Assembly: GCA_030148625.1 (NCBI GenBank) | Contig: JASBTC010000448.1 | Location: 1-9,233, forward strand | DNA from: Sphingobium sp. | GTDB lineage: Bacteria > Pseudomonadota > Alphaproteobacteria > Sphingomonadales > Sphingomonadaceae | Length of the DNA stretch: 9,233 bases | Direction of reading: 5' to 3' | Part shown: positions 1 to 6,498 of the stretch, piece after piece | Numbering within the stretch: the first letter of the stretch is position 1 | Layout: each line of letters starts with the position of its first letter | Notes under the pieces: generated by a model | The model's database searches: none | What the model saw: only the letters and a program-made list of their open reading frames with translations | Told to the model about the DNA's origin: nothing | Translations under genes and position numbers: made by a program

Positions 1-346
1 AACGCGCCGCCTCGACCGAGGATGGATTGGCCTCCAGCGTGATCTCGATATCGTCCGCTACCGTCAAATGGCCTGCGGCCGCGTCGATCAGCGCGGCGAC
101 GGTATCGGGGTGCATCAATGACGGCGTGCCGCCGCCGAAGAAGATCGAGCCAAGCGTCCGGCCCGGCGTCAGCGCGGCTTCATGCGCAAGATCGGCCAGC
201 AGCGCCGTGCGCCACGCCGGCTGGTCGACCGACTCGCGGACGTGGCTGTTGAAATCGCAATAGGGGCATTTGGAGACGCAGAACGGCCAATGGACATAAA
301 GGGCGAGTGGCCCGGCCTGCGCACCGTCGGGGCGGGGCTCGCTCAG
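1..346 (-). CDS. hemW: HemW, radical SAM heme chaperone (3' part cut by window edge)
   Basis: This is a radical-SAM family protein of the HemW (formerly HemN-like) type, known as a heme chaperone/insertase. About 115 residues are present; the rest lies beyond position 1. The N-terminus reads [10 protein letters not shown] and holds the 4Fe-4S motif CX3CX2C (C23, C27, C30 counted from the chosen start), followed by CDFNSH. Further on are FFGGGTPS and [11 protein letters not shown], both typical of HemW. The frame was read directly from the reverse complement. No ATG, GTG or TTG occurs in frame upstream as far as I followed it (to about position 480). The best start is therefore a CTG at 346-344 that overlaps the rdgB stop as CTGA and gives [20 protein letters not shown]. 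It is the third gene of the rph-rdgB-hemW operon and probably depends on translational coupling. Family identity is secure; the start codon is inferred. Confidence 0.9.
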   Translation of the reverse strand, partial: MSEPRPDGAQAGPLALYVHWPFCVSKCPYCDFNSHVRESVDQPAWRTALLADLAHEAALTPGRTLGSIFFGGGTPSLMHPDTVAALIDAAAGHLTVADDIEITLEANPSSVEAAR

Positions 347-963
347 AAGATCGCCGCCACGAGCTTCGCAAAGGCATCGGCGCGATGGCTCATCCCATGC
401 TTGGCTTCGGGCTCCATCTCGCCGAACGTCTGTTCGTGGCCGAGCGGCTGGAAGACGGGATCGTAGCCGAAGCCCTGCGTGCCGCGTGGCGGCCACACGA
501 GCACGCCGTCGACGCGCCCTTCGAAGCTTTCGATATGGCCGTCGGGCCAGGCAAGCGCGAGCGCACATACGAAATGCGCGTCGCGTCCGGCGTCTTCGCC
601 AGCCTGTTCCAGCTTCTGTTCGACAAGCCGCATCGCGTCACCGAAATCGCGCTTCGGCCCCGCCCAGCGTGCGGAGAAGATGCCGGGCTCTCCGCCCAGC
701 GCTTCGACGCAGAGGCCACTATCGTCGGCGAGCGCCGGCAAGCCGGAAAGATCGGCCGCCTGGCGCGCCTTCAATTCGGCATTGGCGATGAAAGTCGTGC
801 CGGTTTCTTCGGGTTCAGGCAGGTCGAGCGCCGCGGCCGAGACCGGTTCCACGCCATGACCCGCGAGCAAGGCCGCGATCTCGCGGACCTTGCCTTCGTT
901 ATGGCTGGCCACGACCAGCTTGCCGGGGCCGAGCTTGCGGATGGCCTGCGGCGCGATCGTCAT
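343..963 (-). CDS. rdgB: RdgB/HAM1 non-canonical purine NTP pyrophosphatase
   Basis: This 206-residue enzyme is expected to hydrolyse dITP, XTP and related deaminated purine nucleotides to monophosphates plus pyrophosphate. That keeps inosine and xanthine out of DNA and RNA in the cytoplasm. Family signatures are present in order: [10 protein letters not shown] at 20-29 (substrate/phosphate binding), [14 protein letters not shown] at 53-66, [17 protein letters not shown] at 78-94 with the catalytic/metal-binding Asp pair D80-D81, FGYDPVF at 165-171, and SHRADA at 192-197. The length is normal for the family. The ATG at 963 overlaps the rph stop as ATGA (963-960), so it is probably translated by coupling to rph. 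Its own stop overlaps the proposed hemW start. The identification is firm and I see nothing odd inside the gene. Confidence 0.96.
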   Translation of the reverse strand: MTIAPQAIRKLGPGKLVVASHNEGKVREIAALLAGHGVEPVSAAALDLPEPEETGTTFIANAELKARQAADLSGLPALADDSGLCVEALGGEPGIFSARWAGPKRDFGDAMRLVEQKLEQAGEDAGRDAHFVCALALAWPDGHIESFEGRVDGVLVWPPRGTQGFGYDPVFQPLGHEQTFGEMEPEAKHGMSHRADAFAKLVAAIF

Positions 964-1682
964 GCCGCGCGCCCGGTCGCCACCGCCTGTGCCGCGAAGA
1001 TCTCACGGCACCCGATCCGCGCGAGGCGCAGAAGGCGCAGCAGCGCTTCCTCGTCATAGGTTTCGCCTTCGGCAGTTGCCTGCGCCTCGGCGATGTTGCC
1101 GTCTTCGGTCAGCACGAAATTGGCATCGGCGCCGGCGTTCGAATCTTCGATATAGTCGAGGTCGAGCACGGGCACGCCCTGATGGATGCCGCACGAAATC
1201 GCGGCGACCTTCTGCCGGATCGGATCGACCTCGATCAGCTTGCGCTCCATCAGCGAATCGATCGCCAGCCGCAGCGCCACCCAGGCGCCCGAGATCGATG
1301 CGGTGCGCGTACCGCCATCGGCCTGGATCACGTCGCAGTCGAGCGTGATCTGACGCTCGCCGAGTGCCTTCAGATCGACCACAGCGCGCAGCGAACGGCC
1401 GATCAGCCGCTGGATTTCCTGCGTACGGCCGGATTGCTTGCCCTTGGCGGCTTCGCGATTGCCGCGGGTATGGGTGGCGCGGGGCAGCATGCCGTATTCG
1501 GCGGTCACCCAACCCTCACCCTTGCCGCGCAACCAGGGCGGCAGGCGTTCCTCGACCGACGCGGTCACCAGCACCTTGGTGTCGCCGAAGCCGATCAGGC
1601 ACGACCCTTCCGCATGCCGGGTGAAGCGGGGTTCGATCGTGATGGCACGCATCTGATCGGGCGCGCGGCCTGAGGGGCGCAT
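960..1682 (-). CDS. rph: Ribonuclease PH (phosphorolytic 3'-5' exoribonuclease)
   Basis: This is a 240-residue RNase PH, which trims the 3' ends of tRNA precursors by phosphorolysis and forms a ring-shaped hexamer. The N-terminus [14 protein letters not shown] is typical of the family. Visible signatures are [21 protein letters not shown] (25-45), [13 protein letters not shown] (61-73), [16 protein letters not shown] with R86, and [13 protein letters not shown] with R126 (both arginines fit the phosphate-binding positions). [17 protein letters not shown] (174-190) carries D180 and D186 at the expected catalytic site. The start at 1682 has a CAGGAG Shine-Dalgarno 6-7 bases upstream, which favours it over the internal Met11. 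It is the first gene of the rph-rdgB-hemW operon, transcribed away from hrcA across a 122-bp intergenic region. No clear sigma-70 promoter could be read there. Confidence 0.97.
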   Translation of the reverse strand: MRPSGRAPDQMRAITIEPRFTRHAEGSCLIGFGDTKVLVTASVEERLPPWLRGKGEGWVTAEYGMLPRATHTRGNREAAKGKQSGRTQEIQRLIGRSLRAVVDLKALGERQITLDCDVIQADGGTRTASISGAWVALRLAIDSLMERKLIEVDPIRQKVAAISCGIHQGVPVLDLDYIEDSNAGADANFVLTEDGNIAEAQATAEGETYDEEALLRLLRLARIGCREIFAAQAVATGRAA

Positions 1683-1804
1683 TCGGGTCTCCTGGAAAAT
1701 GACGGTTCGCGGCGGGCCTTAGACCGGCTGGGGCATGCAATCCAGTCATTCTGCTTTCCAAGGGTCGGCAAGTGGATAGACTGGCGCCGTGGGGAGGGGG
1801 AGCG

Positions 1805-1999
1805 ATGACGATATTCAGGTTCGCGATCACCGCGCTTGCGACGCTGGCGGTGGCGCTCGGGCTGCTCTGGATGGGGCAGGGACTGGGGCTGGTGCGCTGG
1901 CCGGCGGACAGCTTCATGATCGACATGCGCGAATGGACGGTGCGCGGCGCGATGATGTCCGCTGCCGGCCTGCTGCTGATCGTCCTTGCTAGAAAATAG
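1805..1999 (+). CDS. Small two-helix membrane protein upstream of hrcA
   Basis: This 64-residue protein has an N-terminal hydrophobic helix (about residues 4-22), a short central stretch GLGLVRWPADSFMIDMREW, and a second hydrophobic helix (about 47-61) ending in ARK. It looks like a small inner-membrane protein with both ends on the same side. I recall similar short proteins with a GQGxGxxxWPxxSFMID core in other alphaproteobacteria, but no function is known to me. The ATG at 1805 follows a purine-rich GGGGAGGGGGAGCG Shine-Dalgarno and is preferred over the in-frame ATG at 1772, which has none. The gene lies 42 bp upstream of hrcA on the same strand and may be the first cistron of the hrcA-grpE unit. 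The real-gene call rests on the ribosome-binding site and the patterned hydrophobicity. Confidence 0.72.
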   Translation: MTIFRFAITALATLAVALGLLWMGQGLGLVRWPADSFMIDMREWTVRGAMMSAAGLLLIVLARK

Positions 2000-2007
2000 A
2001 CCTGGAT

Positions 2008-2022
2008 TGAGCATCCTGCTCA
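2008..2022. repeat. Perfect 6-bp inverted repeat between small ORF and hrcA
   Basis: TGAGCA-TCC-TGCTCA is a perfect 6/3/6 palindrome lying 20 bp before the hrcA start codon, in the 42-bp gap after the 64-residue membrane protein gene. The position would suit an operator or a short mRNA hairpin. It is not a CIRCE element, which has 9-bp arms and a 9-bp spacer. A palindrome of this size can occur by chance. Confidence 0.3.
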
Positions 2023-2041
2023 CCACGCCTACATCGGGGGC

Positions 2042-3085
2042 ATGACCACACCGCCCGTCTCCGAACTGACCGACCGCGCCCGCGATATTTTTCGCGTCGT
2101 CGTGGAAAGCTATCTGGAGAGCGGAACCCCCGTCGGCTCGCGGACGATCTCGAAACTTTCGGCGCTCAGCCTGTCGCCGGCGTCGATCCGCAACGTCATG
2201 CAGGATCTAGAGGAACTGGGGCTGCTCGCGGCGCCGCATACATCGGCGGGGCGGATGCCGACCGAAAGCGGCCTGCGGTTGTTCGTCGACGGCATGATGC
2301 AGGCGGCGGAGCCTTCCGCGGAGGAACGTGCCGCGATCGAATCACGCGTCGACAGAGGCGGGCCGATCGAAGAGGCGCTCGCTGCGGCCACCGTAGCGCT
2401 TTCCGGGCTGTCCGCGTGCGCCGGGCTGGTGCTGGTGCCAAAGCGCGAGCCCGTGCTGAAACAGGTGGGTTTCGTCTCGCTGTCGGAGAGCCAGGCATTG
2501 GCGGTGCTGGTCGGTGCCGACGGCTCGGTCGAGAATCGGGTCGTGGAACTGCCCCAGGGCATGGGCCGCGTCGCGCTGGTCGAGGCGGCGAATTACATGA
2601 ATGCCCGGCTGTCGGGCCTGACCCTGTCCGACGCGCGGATGCGCATCGCGCGCGAGATCGGGCAGGGGCGTGCCGAACTCGATTCCGCGTCGCAGGAACT
2701 CGTCGCGCGCGGGCTTGCGGTCTGGTCGGAGGATCCCGCACGGCGCCCGGTGCTGATCGTGCGGGGCCAGGCCAATCTGATCGATGCCGCGGCCGCGGCC
2801 GACCTGGAACGCGTCCGCCAATTGCTCGACGAACTCGAAAGCGCCGAGGAAATCGCGCGGCTTCTCGACAGCGCGCGCGAGGGCAGTGCGACGCGCATCT
2901 TCATCGGATCGGAAAACAAACTCTTTTCGTTATCGGGATCGTCGGTCATAGCCGCGCCCTATCGCGGGCAGGACGGGCGCGTGGTCGGCGTGGTCGGGGT
3001 GATCGGGCCGACGCGCTTGAACTATGCGCGCGTGGTTCCCATGGTGGATTTCACTGCACAGACATTATCGAGATTGATCGGATGA
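2042..3085 (+). CDS. hrcA: HrcA heat-inducible transcriptional repressor
   Basis: This is a 347-residue HrcA, the repressor that binds CIRCE operators (usually at groESL in alphaproteobacteria) and is kept active by GroEL. The N-terminal winged helix is clear: LTDRARDIFRVVVESYLESG, then GSRTISK, SPASIRNVMQDLEELGLL and PHTSAGRMPTESGLRLFVD (to about residue 80). A GAF-like middle domain and the C-terminal stretch ending FTAQTLSRLIG complete the family length. The ATG at 2042 has a run of Gs immediately before it and only a weak, closely spaced Shine-Dalgarno. No CIRCE sequence is seen upstream of hrcA, grpE or dnaK in this window, so its targets are presumably elsewhere. Its stop overlaps the grpE start as ATGA. 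Confidence 0.97.
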   Translation: MTTPPVSELTDRARDIFRVVVESYLESGTPVGSRTISKLSALSLSPASIRNVMQDLEELGLLAAPHTSAGRMPTESGLRLFVDGMMQAAEPSAEERAAIESRVDRGGPIEEALAAATVALSGLSACAGLVLVPKREPVLKQVGFVSLSESQALAVLVGADGSVENRVVELPQGMGRVALVEAANYMNARLSGLTLSDARMRIAREIGQGRAELDSASQELVARGLAVWSEDPARRPVLIVRGQANLIDAAAAADLERVRQLLDELESAEEIARLLDSAREGSATRIFIGSENKLFSLSGSSVIAAPYRGQDGRVVGVVGVIGPTRLNYARVVPMVDFTAQTLSRLIG

Positions 3086-3642
3086 ACGAAGAACAGAAGC
3101 TTGACGAAACGCTGCGCGCCGAGACCGCCGAAGCTGCGCCCGAAGTGAAGGATCATGACGAGGCGCTGGGCCTGGAAGGCGATCTGGTGAAGCTGGAACG
3201 CGACCTGGCGGAAGCCAAGCAGGCCGTGCTCTATGCGCAGGCGGAGACGCAGAATGTCCGCCGCCGGCTGGAGAAGGACGCGCAGGATGCCCGCGCCTAT
3301 GCGGCGACCGGCTTTGCCCGCGACGTCCTGTCGGTTGCCGACAATCTGCAACGCGCACTCGACGCGATCCCGGCAGAGCTTCGCGACGACGACAAGTTCA
3401 AGGGCCTGGTCACCGGGCTGGAAGCCACCGGACGCGAGCTGACGAATGTTTTCGAGCGTAACGGCATCACGCGCATCTCCGCGTTGGGTGAAGCGCTCGA
3501 CCCCAATCGTCACCAGGCGATGGTCGAGATTCCGAGCGCGGACGCCGAACCGGGCACGATCGTACAGGAAATGCAGGCCGGCTATATGATCAAGGATCGG
3601 CTGCTGCGTCCCGCACTGGTCGGCGTGGCCAAGGCGGGTTGA
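3082..3642 (+). CDS. grpE: GrpE nucleotide-exchange factor for DnaK
   Basis: This 186-residue protein is GrpE, the cytoplasmic homodimeric cochaperone that releases ADP from DnaK. An acidic N-terminal segment (1-35) leads into a long charged coiled-coil helix with the signature LYAQAETQNVRRRLEKD (about 50-66). The C-terminal beta domain follows: GITRISALGEALDPNRHQAM (128-147), PGTIVQEMQAGYMIKDRLLRPALV (157-180). The ATG at 3082 overlaps the hrcA stop (ATGA, 3082-3085), indicating translational coupling to its repressor. The reading frame stays open far upstream inside hrcA, but residues before this Met are Ala/Arg/Gly-rich out-of-frame translation and not part of the protein. Its partner DnaK is encoded in the same window, in a separate unit from 7602. 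Confidence 0.97.
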   Translation: MNEEQKLDETLRAETAEAAPEVKDHDEALGLEGDLVKLERDLAEAKQAVLYAQAETQNVRRRLEKDAQDARAYAATGFARDVLSVADNLQRALDAIPAELRDDDKFKGLVTGLEATGRELTNVFERNGITRISALGEALDPNRHQAMVEIPSADAEPGTIVQEMQAGYMIKDRLLRPALVGVAKAG

Positions 3643-4901
3643 TCGCGGCTTCGCCCGCAATGCGTTTCGACGACAATCTGGTCGCCGAACGCAAGACATT
3701 CGTCACGCATCTCGAATGTTCGATGACCGGCGAGCGGTTCGAGGCCGACCGCTTGCACGGTTTGTCGCCGGTCGGCCGCCCGCTGCTCGTTCGCTACGAT
3801 CTGGCGGGTGTCCGGACCGCGCTGAACCGCGATGTACTCGCCGCCCGGCCGATGGACCTGTGGCGCTGGCGTGAGCTGCTACCGGTCCGCCAGGCCGCCA
3901 ATATCGTCAGCCTGGGCGAGACGGCCACGCCGGTCATTGCCCTGCCGGCGGCTGCCGCCAGGCTCGGCGCGACGGAATTGCTGGTCAAGGACGAGGGGCG
4001 GCTGCCGACCGGCTCGTTCAAGGCACGCGGGCTCGTCATGGCGGTGTCGATGGCGAAGGAACTCGGCGTCTCGACCATCGCGATGCCGACCAACGGCAAT
4101 GCCGGGGCGGCGCTGGCTGCCTATGCGTCGCGTGCGGGCATCGAGACCATCGTCTTCTGTCCGGACGACACGCCCGAGATCAATGTGCGCGAGATCGCGG
4201 CACAGGGCGCGCGCGTCTATCGCGTCAACGGGCTGATCGACGATTGCGGCGCGCTTGTCGCGGAGGGCGTGAAGCGCAATGGCTGGTTCGACCTGTCGAC
4301 CCTGAAGGAACCCTATCGGATCGAGGGCAAGAAGACGATGGGGCTGGAACTGGCCGAACAGCTTGGCTGGCGGCTTCCAGACGCGATCTTCTACCCCACC
4401 GGGGGCGGGACCGGCCTGATCGGCATGTGGAAAGCGTTCGACGAACTGGAGGCGATCGGCCTGATCGGTTCTGGACGGCCCAGGATGTTCGCGGTGCAGG
4501 CCGAGGGCTGTGCGCCGATCGTCCGCGCCTTCGACCAGGGTGTCGAACATGCCGAGCGCTGGGAAGGTGCTGCTACGATCGCCTCGGGCATTCGCGTGCC
4601 GCGCGCGGTCGGCGATTTCCTGATCCTGCGCGCGGTGCGCGCGAGCGGCGGCGCGGCGCTGGCCGTGTCCGATGCAGCGCTTGCCGGAGCCGTGGAGCGG
4701 ACGGCGCGCGAGGATGGGCTGTTGCTGTGCCCGGAGGGTGGCGCGACGCTCGCGGCCTATGAGCAGGCATTGGAGCGGGGACTGATCGCCCGATCGGACA
4801 GGGTGGTCCTGTTCAACTGTGCGATCGGCCTGAAATATCCTTTGACCGATACGAGCCGCCTGCTCGATCGTCACGCACCCATCGATTATGCCGGGCTCTG
4901 A
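3639..4901 (+). CDS. PLP-dependent threonine synthase-like enzyme
   Basis: This is a fold-type II PLP enzyme, most like threonine synthase (O-phosphohomoserine to threonine). Counting from the ATG at 3660 (413 residues), the Schiff-base lysine is K121 in LPTGSFKARG. TNGNAGAALAAYASRAG (144-160) is the substrate/Asn loop, YPTGGGTGLIGMWKAF (245-260) the phosphate-binding glycine loop, and CPEGGATLAAYEQAL (357-371) the C-terminal motif. The N-terminal region resembles the zinc-ribbon lead-in of this family (HLECSMTGERF...RPLLVRYDL) but keeps only one cysteine, C20. The start may be TTG at 3639, which overlaps the grpE stop as TTGA with AAGGCGGG upstream, or ATG at 3660, which has no Shine-Dalgarno. 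I favour TTG slightly. Related lyases share this fold, so the reaction is inferred. No gene symbol is given because canonical proteobacterial ThrC is a different subfamily. Confidence 0.75.
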   Translation: MIAASPAMRFDDNLVAERKTFVTHLECSMTGERFEADRLHGLSPVGRPLLVRYDLAGVRTALNRDVLAARPMDLWRWRELLPVRQAANIVSLGETATPVIALPAAAARLGATELLVKDEGRLPTGSFKARGLVMAVSMAKELGVSTIAMPTNGNAGAALAAYASRAGIETIVFCPDDTPEINVREIAAQGARVYRVNGLIDDCGALVAEGVKRNGWFDLSTLKEPYRIEGKKTMGLELAEQLGWRLPDAIFYPTGGGTGLIGMWKAFDELEAIGLIGSGRPRMFAVQAEGCAPIVRAFDQGVEHAERWEGAATIASGIRVPRAVGDFLILRAVRASGGAALAVSDAALAGAVERTAREDGLLLCPEGGATLAAYEQALERGLIARSDRVVLFNCAIGLKYPLTDTSRLLDRHAPIDYAGL

Positions 4902-5311
4902 CGCGGCCGCCATGCCGCCCAGCCGGTCAGCACGATCCCGATCAGCGCGGGCAGAGTGACGCCGGTGAAATCGCGGGGAATGGCGCTGGCCGAACAGATG
5001 CCGACCGCAACTTCCCAGACATGGAAGACCGCGTGGCCGGCCAGGAAGAGCGTCGCCGCACTCCACAGCATGAGGCGCTGACCCGGCAGCACCGCGCCCA
5101 GCATGAAGCCCAGCCCGGTCATCGCATAGATCAGCCCTATATCGCGGATGAAATGCTGGTTGAACGGTCCGGTCTGGACCACGCCGGGCACGCGGCCATA
5201 CCAGGCCAGCGGGTTGGCCAGCATCGCAAGGCCATTGAGCAGCATCAACACGCCCAGCAGCAGGGCCAGCGCGGCCATCGCCTGTCCGATTCGTCCCGAT
5301 CTCGTCATCAT
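4886..5311 (-). CDS. Four-helix integral membrane protein, function unknown
   Basis: This 141-residue protein has four likely transmembrane helices at about 9-32, 57-77, 80-104 and 115-134. Conserved-looking polar stretches lie between them: NPLAWYGRVPGV, GPFNQHFIRDIGLIYA and GHAVFHVWEV. The layout resembles small DoxX/DUF4345-like inner-membrane proteins, but I cannot name a function. The start at 5311 (tandem ATG ATG) follows GGGAAGGAGAATGAC, a strong Shine-Dalgarno, so longer in-frame extensions upstream are rejected. It lies 56 bp downstream of the PH-domain gene on the same strand and is probably cotranscribed with it. Its 3' end overlaps the end of the convergent PLP enzyme gene by 16 bp. 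Confidence 0.82.
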   Translation of the reverse strand: MMTRSGRIGQAMAALALLLGVLMLLNGLAMLANPLAWYGRVPGVVQTGPFNQHFIRDIGLIYAMTGLGFMLGAVLPGQRLMLWSAATLFLAGHAVFHVWEVAVGICSASAIPRDFTGVTLPALIGIVLTGWAAWRPRQSPA

Positions 5312-5367
5312 GTCATTCTCCTTCCCTCTCCTGACGATCGGGCCAGGCGGAATGTGACATGGGCGTA

Positions 5368-5811
5368 TCAGATATCCTCGTGGACCATGTCGACTTCGCG
5401 GACGCGGCGCTTCTGCCGGGCGGTATCGACCAGCAGGCGGAGCGCTTCGCGGCGCGCCTGGGCATTTTCGATATCGGCTATGACCAGCGGCGCGTCGCGC
5501 GTGGTTTCGTCGCTCGACAATATGGTGATCGTGCCGATGCCGGCCCATTGATTGATCAGGGTGAAATCGATCCGGATATCCTTGACGCGATAAAGCTCGA
5601 TCTCGTCGATCGATTTCACGAAAATGCCTTTGCGCAGAATCAGCCGGTCGTCGGTCACTTCATAGGTGGTGGCCAGATTCTGGATCCATTTGACCAGGAT
5701 GATGACGAAACCGACGGCGACCACGCACAGCGCGAGCGTCAGCCAGCCGAGCAACGTGCCGCGCAGCCAGCCCCAGGTGGATGAACGAAACGAGTCGAGC
5801 GGTTGGGGCAT
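5368..5811 (-). CDS. Bacterial PH-domain (bPH2-type) membrane protein
   Basis: This 147-residue protein has one strong hydrophobic segment (about 18-40, LLGWLTLALCVVAVGFVIIL). A cytoplasmic bacterial pleckstrin-homology-like domain follows: TTYEVTDDRLILRKGIF (48-64), IDEIELYRVKDIRID (68-82), GIGTITILSSDETT (91-104). The C-terminus is charged (ARQKRRVREVDMVHEDI). Proteins of this family anchor to the inner membrane; their ligands are mostly unknown. The ATG at 5811 has GGGAG about 8 bases upstream, so an open frame continuing to 6102 is not used. It is divergent from the HNH gene across 44 bp and upstream of a four-helix membrane protein in the same direction, suggesting a two-gene membrane operon. 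Confidence 0.85.
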   Translation of the reverse strand: MPQPLDSFRSSTWGWLRGTLLGWLTLALCVVAVGFVIILVKWIQNLATTYEVTDDRLILRKGIFVKSIDEIELYRVKDIRIDFTLINQWAGIGTITILSSDETTRDAPLVIADIENAQARREALRLLVDTARQKRRVREVDMVHEDI

Positions 5812-5855
5812 CGGGCATCTCCCTGATCGTGCGCGGAGTGTGTATCGTCGCGGCG

Positions 5856-6140
5856 ATGAGCACAAGCGCCCCCGAAAGCTGTGCGCTCTGCGCGCGTCCG
5901 CTGGGCCGGCGGATCGAATGGCATCATTGGGTGCCCAAGAGCCGTGGCGGGCGCGAGGTCGCGCCGCTCCATCCGATCTGCCACCGCGCGATCCATGCGA
6001 CGTTCGGAAACAGCGATCTGGCGAAGGCCTATGCGTCGGCCGAGGCACTGCGCGAGCATGCGGAAATCGCGAAATTCCTGAAATGGATCGCGGGCAAGCC
6101 ACCCGACTTTCACGCGCCGACGTTCCGGCGGAAGTCGTAA
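5856..6140 (+). CDS. Small HNH-family nuclease-like protein
   Basis: This 94-residue protein carries a compact HNH-type beta-beta-alpha metal site. A zinc-knuckle half CALC (C9, C12) is followed by EWHHWVPKSRGG (H23, H24) and LHPICHRAIH (C42, H43, H47). The C-terminal 45 residues are a charged helical region ending in PTFRRKS. HNH proteins bind a divalent metal and nick or cut DNA, or have structural roles; here the activity is inferred from the motif only. The ATG at 5856 is chosen. An open frame to 5781 would overlap the divergent PH-domain gene and adds residues with no family resemblance. No good Shine-Dalgarno is visible, and GTG at 5838 is a possible alternative start. The stop lies only 10 bp before the first palindromic repeat, and a GIY-YIG gene follows on the same strand. 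Confidence 0.8.
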   Translation: MSTSAPESCALCARPLGRRIEWHHWVPKSRGGREVAPLHPICHRAIHATFGNSDLAKAYASAEALREHAEIAKFLKWIAGKPPDFHAPTFRRKS

Positions 6141-6150
6141 GCCCATTCTC

Positions 6151-6176
6151 GTCATGCCAGCGAAAGCTGGCATCTC
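6151..6176 (+). repeat. Palindromic (REP-like) repeat, upstream copy
   Basis: The core ATGCCAGC-GAAA-GCTGGCAT (6154-6173) is a perfect 8-bp stem with a GAAA tetraloop, framed by GTC on the left and CTC on the right. It matches the downstream element at 6499-6524 in inverted orientation at 23 of 26 positions. It lies in the 62-bp gap between the HNH stop and the GIY-YIG start. Translated on the minus strand it gives MPAFAGMT, a peptide I recall as a common artefact of short palindromic repeats in proteobacterial annotations, which suggests a family of interspersed copies in the genome. Confidence 0.85.
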
Positions 6177-6202
6177 ACTGCCTTGTACGCGATGTTTGAC
6201 CG

Positions 6203-6496
6203 ATGGAGCGAGGTGGCTGGACCTATATCATGACCAATCGCGCCCATGGCGTGCTCTATATCGGCGTGATCGCCGATCTGGCTGCACGCGTGTCGCAACA
6301 CCGGACGGGCCAGGGGTCTGAATTTTGCCGACGGTATCGCCTCGATCGGTTGGTCTTGATCGAGCACCACGCGCGAATCGAGGACGCGATTGTGCGCGAA
6401 AAGGCGCTCAAGGCCTGGAAGCGAGAGTGGAAACTCGAGTTGATCGACACGGCCAATCCGCAATGGCTGGATCTGTGGGACACACTGCAAGGTTAA
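6203..6496 (+). CDS. Small GIY-YIG nuclease-family protein (UPF0213/YhbQ-like size)
   Basis: This 97-residue protein is a single GIY-YIG domain. WTYIMTN (Y8) and LYIGV (Y19-I20-G21) form the two halves of the name motif, followed by ADLAARVSQH with R29 and H33. REKALKAWKREWKLELI has E66 at the expected metal-binding position, and ANPQWLDLW ends the fold with N85. The catalytic set appears intact, so nuclease activity is plausible although unproven for these small stand-alone proteins. Starting at ATG 6203 keeps the whole fold, while the next ATG (6231) would cut into the first motif. There is no clear Shine-Dalgarno. The gene is enclosed by two inverted copies of a palindromic repeat: the left copy ends 26 bp before the start and the right copy begins 2 bp after the stop. 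It is probably transcribed with the HNH gene or from within the gap. Confidence 0.88.
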   Translation: MERGGWTYIMTNRAHGVLYIGVIADLAARVSQHRTGQGSEFCRRYRLDRLVLIEHHARIEDAIVREKALKAWKREWKLELIDTANPQWLDLWDTLQG

Positions 6497-6498
6497 GG

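Noticed and set aside
307..1059. A 250-codon plus-strand frame opposite rdgB
   Set aside because: It is codon-aligned antisense to rdgB, which has complete family signatures. There is no ribosome-binding site or recognisable domain.
2342..2821. A 159-codon frame antisense to hrcA, and a similar one at 3022-3699 antisense to grpE
   Set aside because: Both are in the codon-aligned antisense phase, which stays open in GC-rich genes. No motifs are visible, and the sense genes are certain.
2416..3081. An upstream extension of the grpE frame inside hrcA, which would make a 408-residue protein
   Set aside because: The extra residues are Ala/Arg/Gly-rich out-of-frame reading of hrcA. GrpE has a normal length and N-terminus from the ATG at 3082.
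3879..5066. A 395-codon frame antisense to the PLP enzyme
   Set aside because: It has the same codon-aligned antisense phase and the translation is R/D/H-rich with no motifs. The sense gene has intact PLP motifs, and the frame also runs into the four-helix gene.
5781..5855. A 25-residue N-terminal extension of the HNH protein
   Set aside because: It would overlap the divergent PH-domain coding region and its ribosome-binding site, and adds no family sequence. The ATG at 5856 is the simpler start.
5812..6102. A long N-terminal extension of the PH-domain protein
   Set aside because: It would cover the HNH gene antisense. The ATG at 5811 has a good Shine-Dalgarno and gives a normal domain start.
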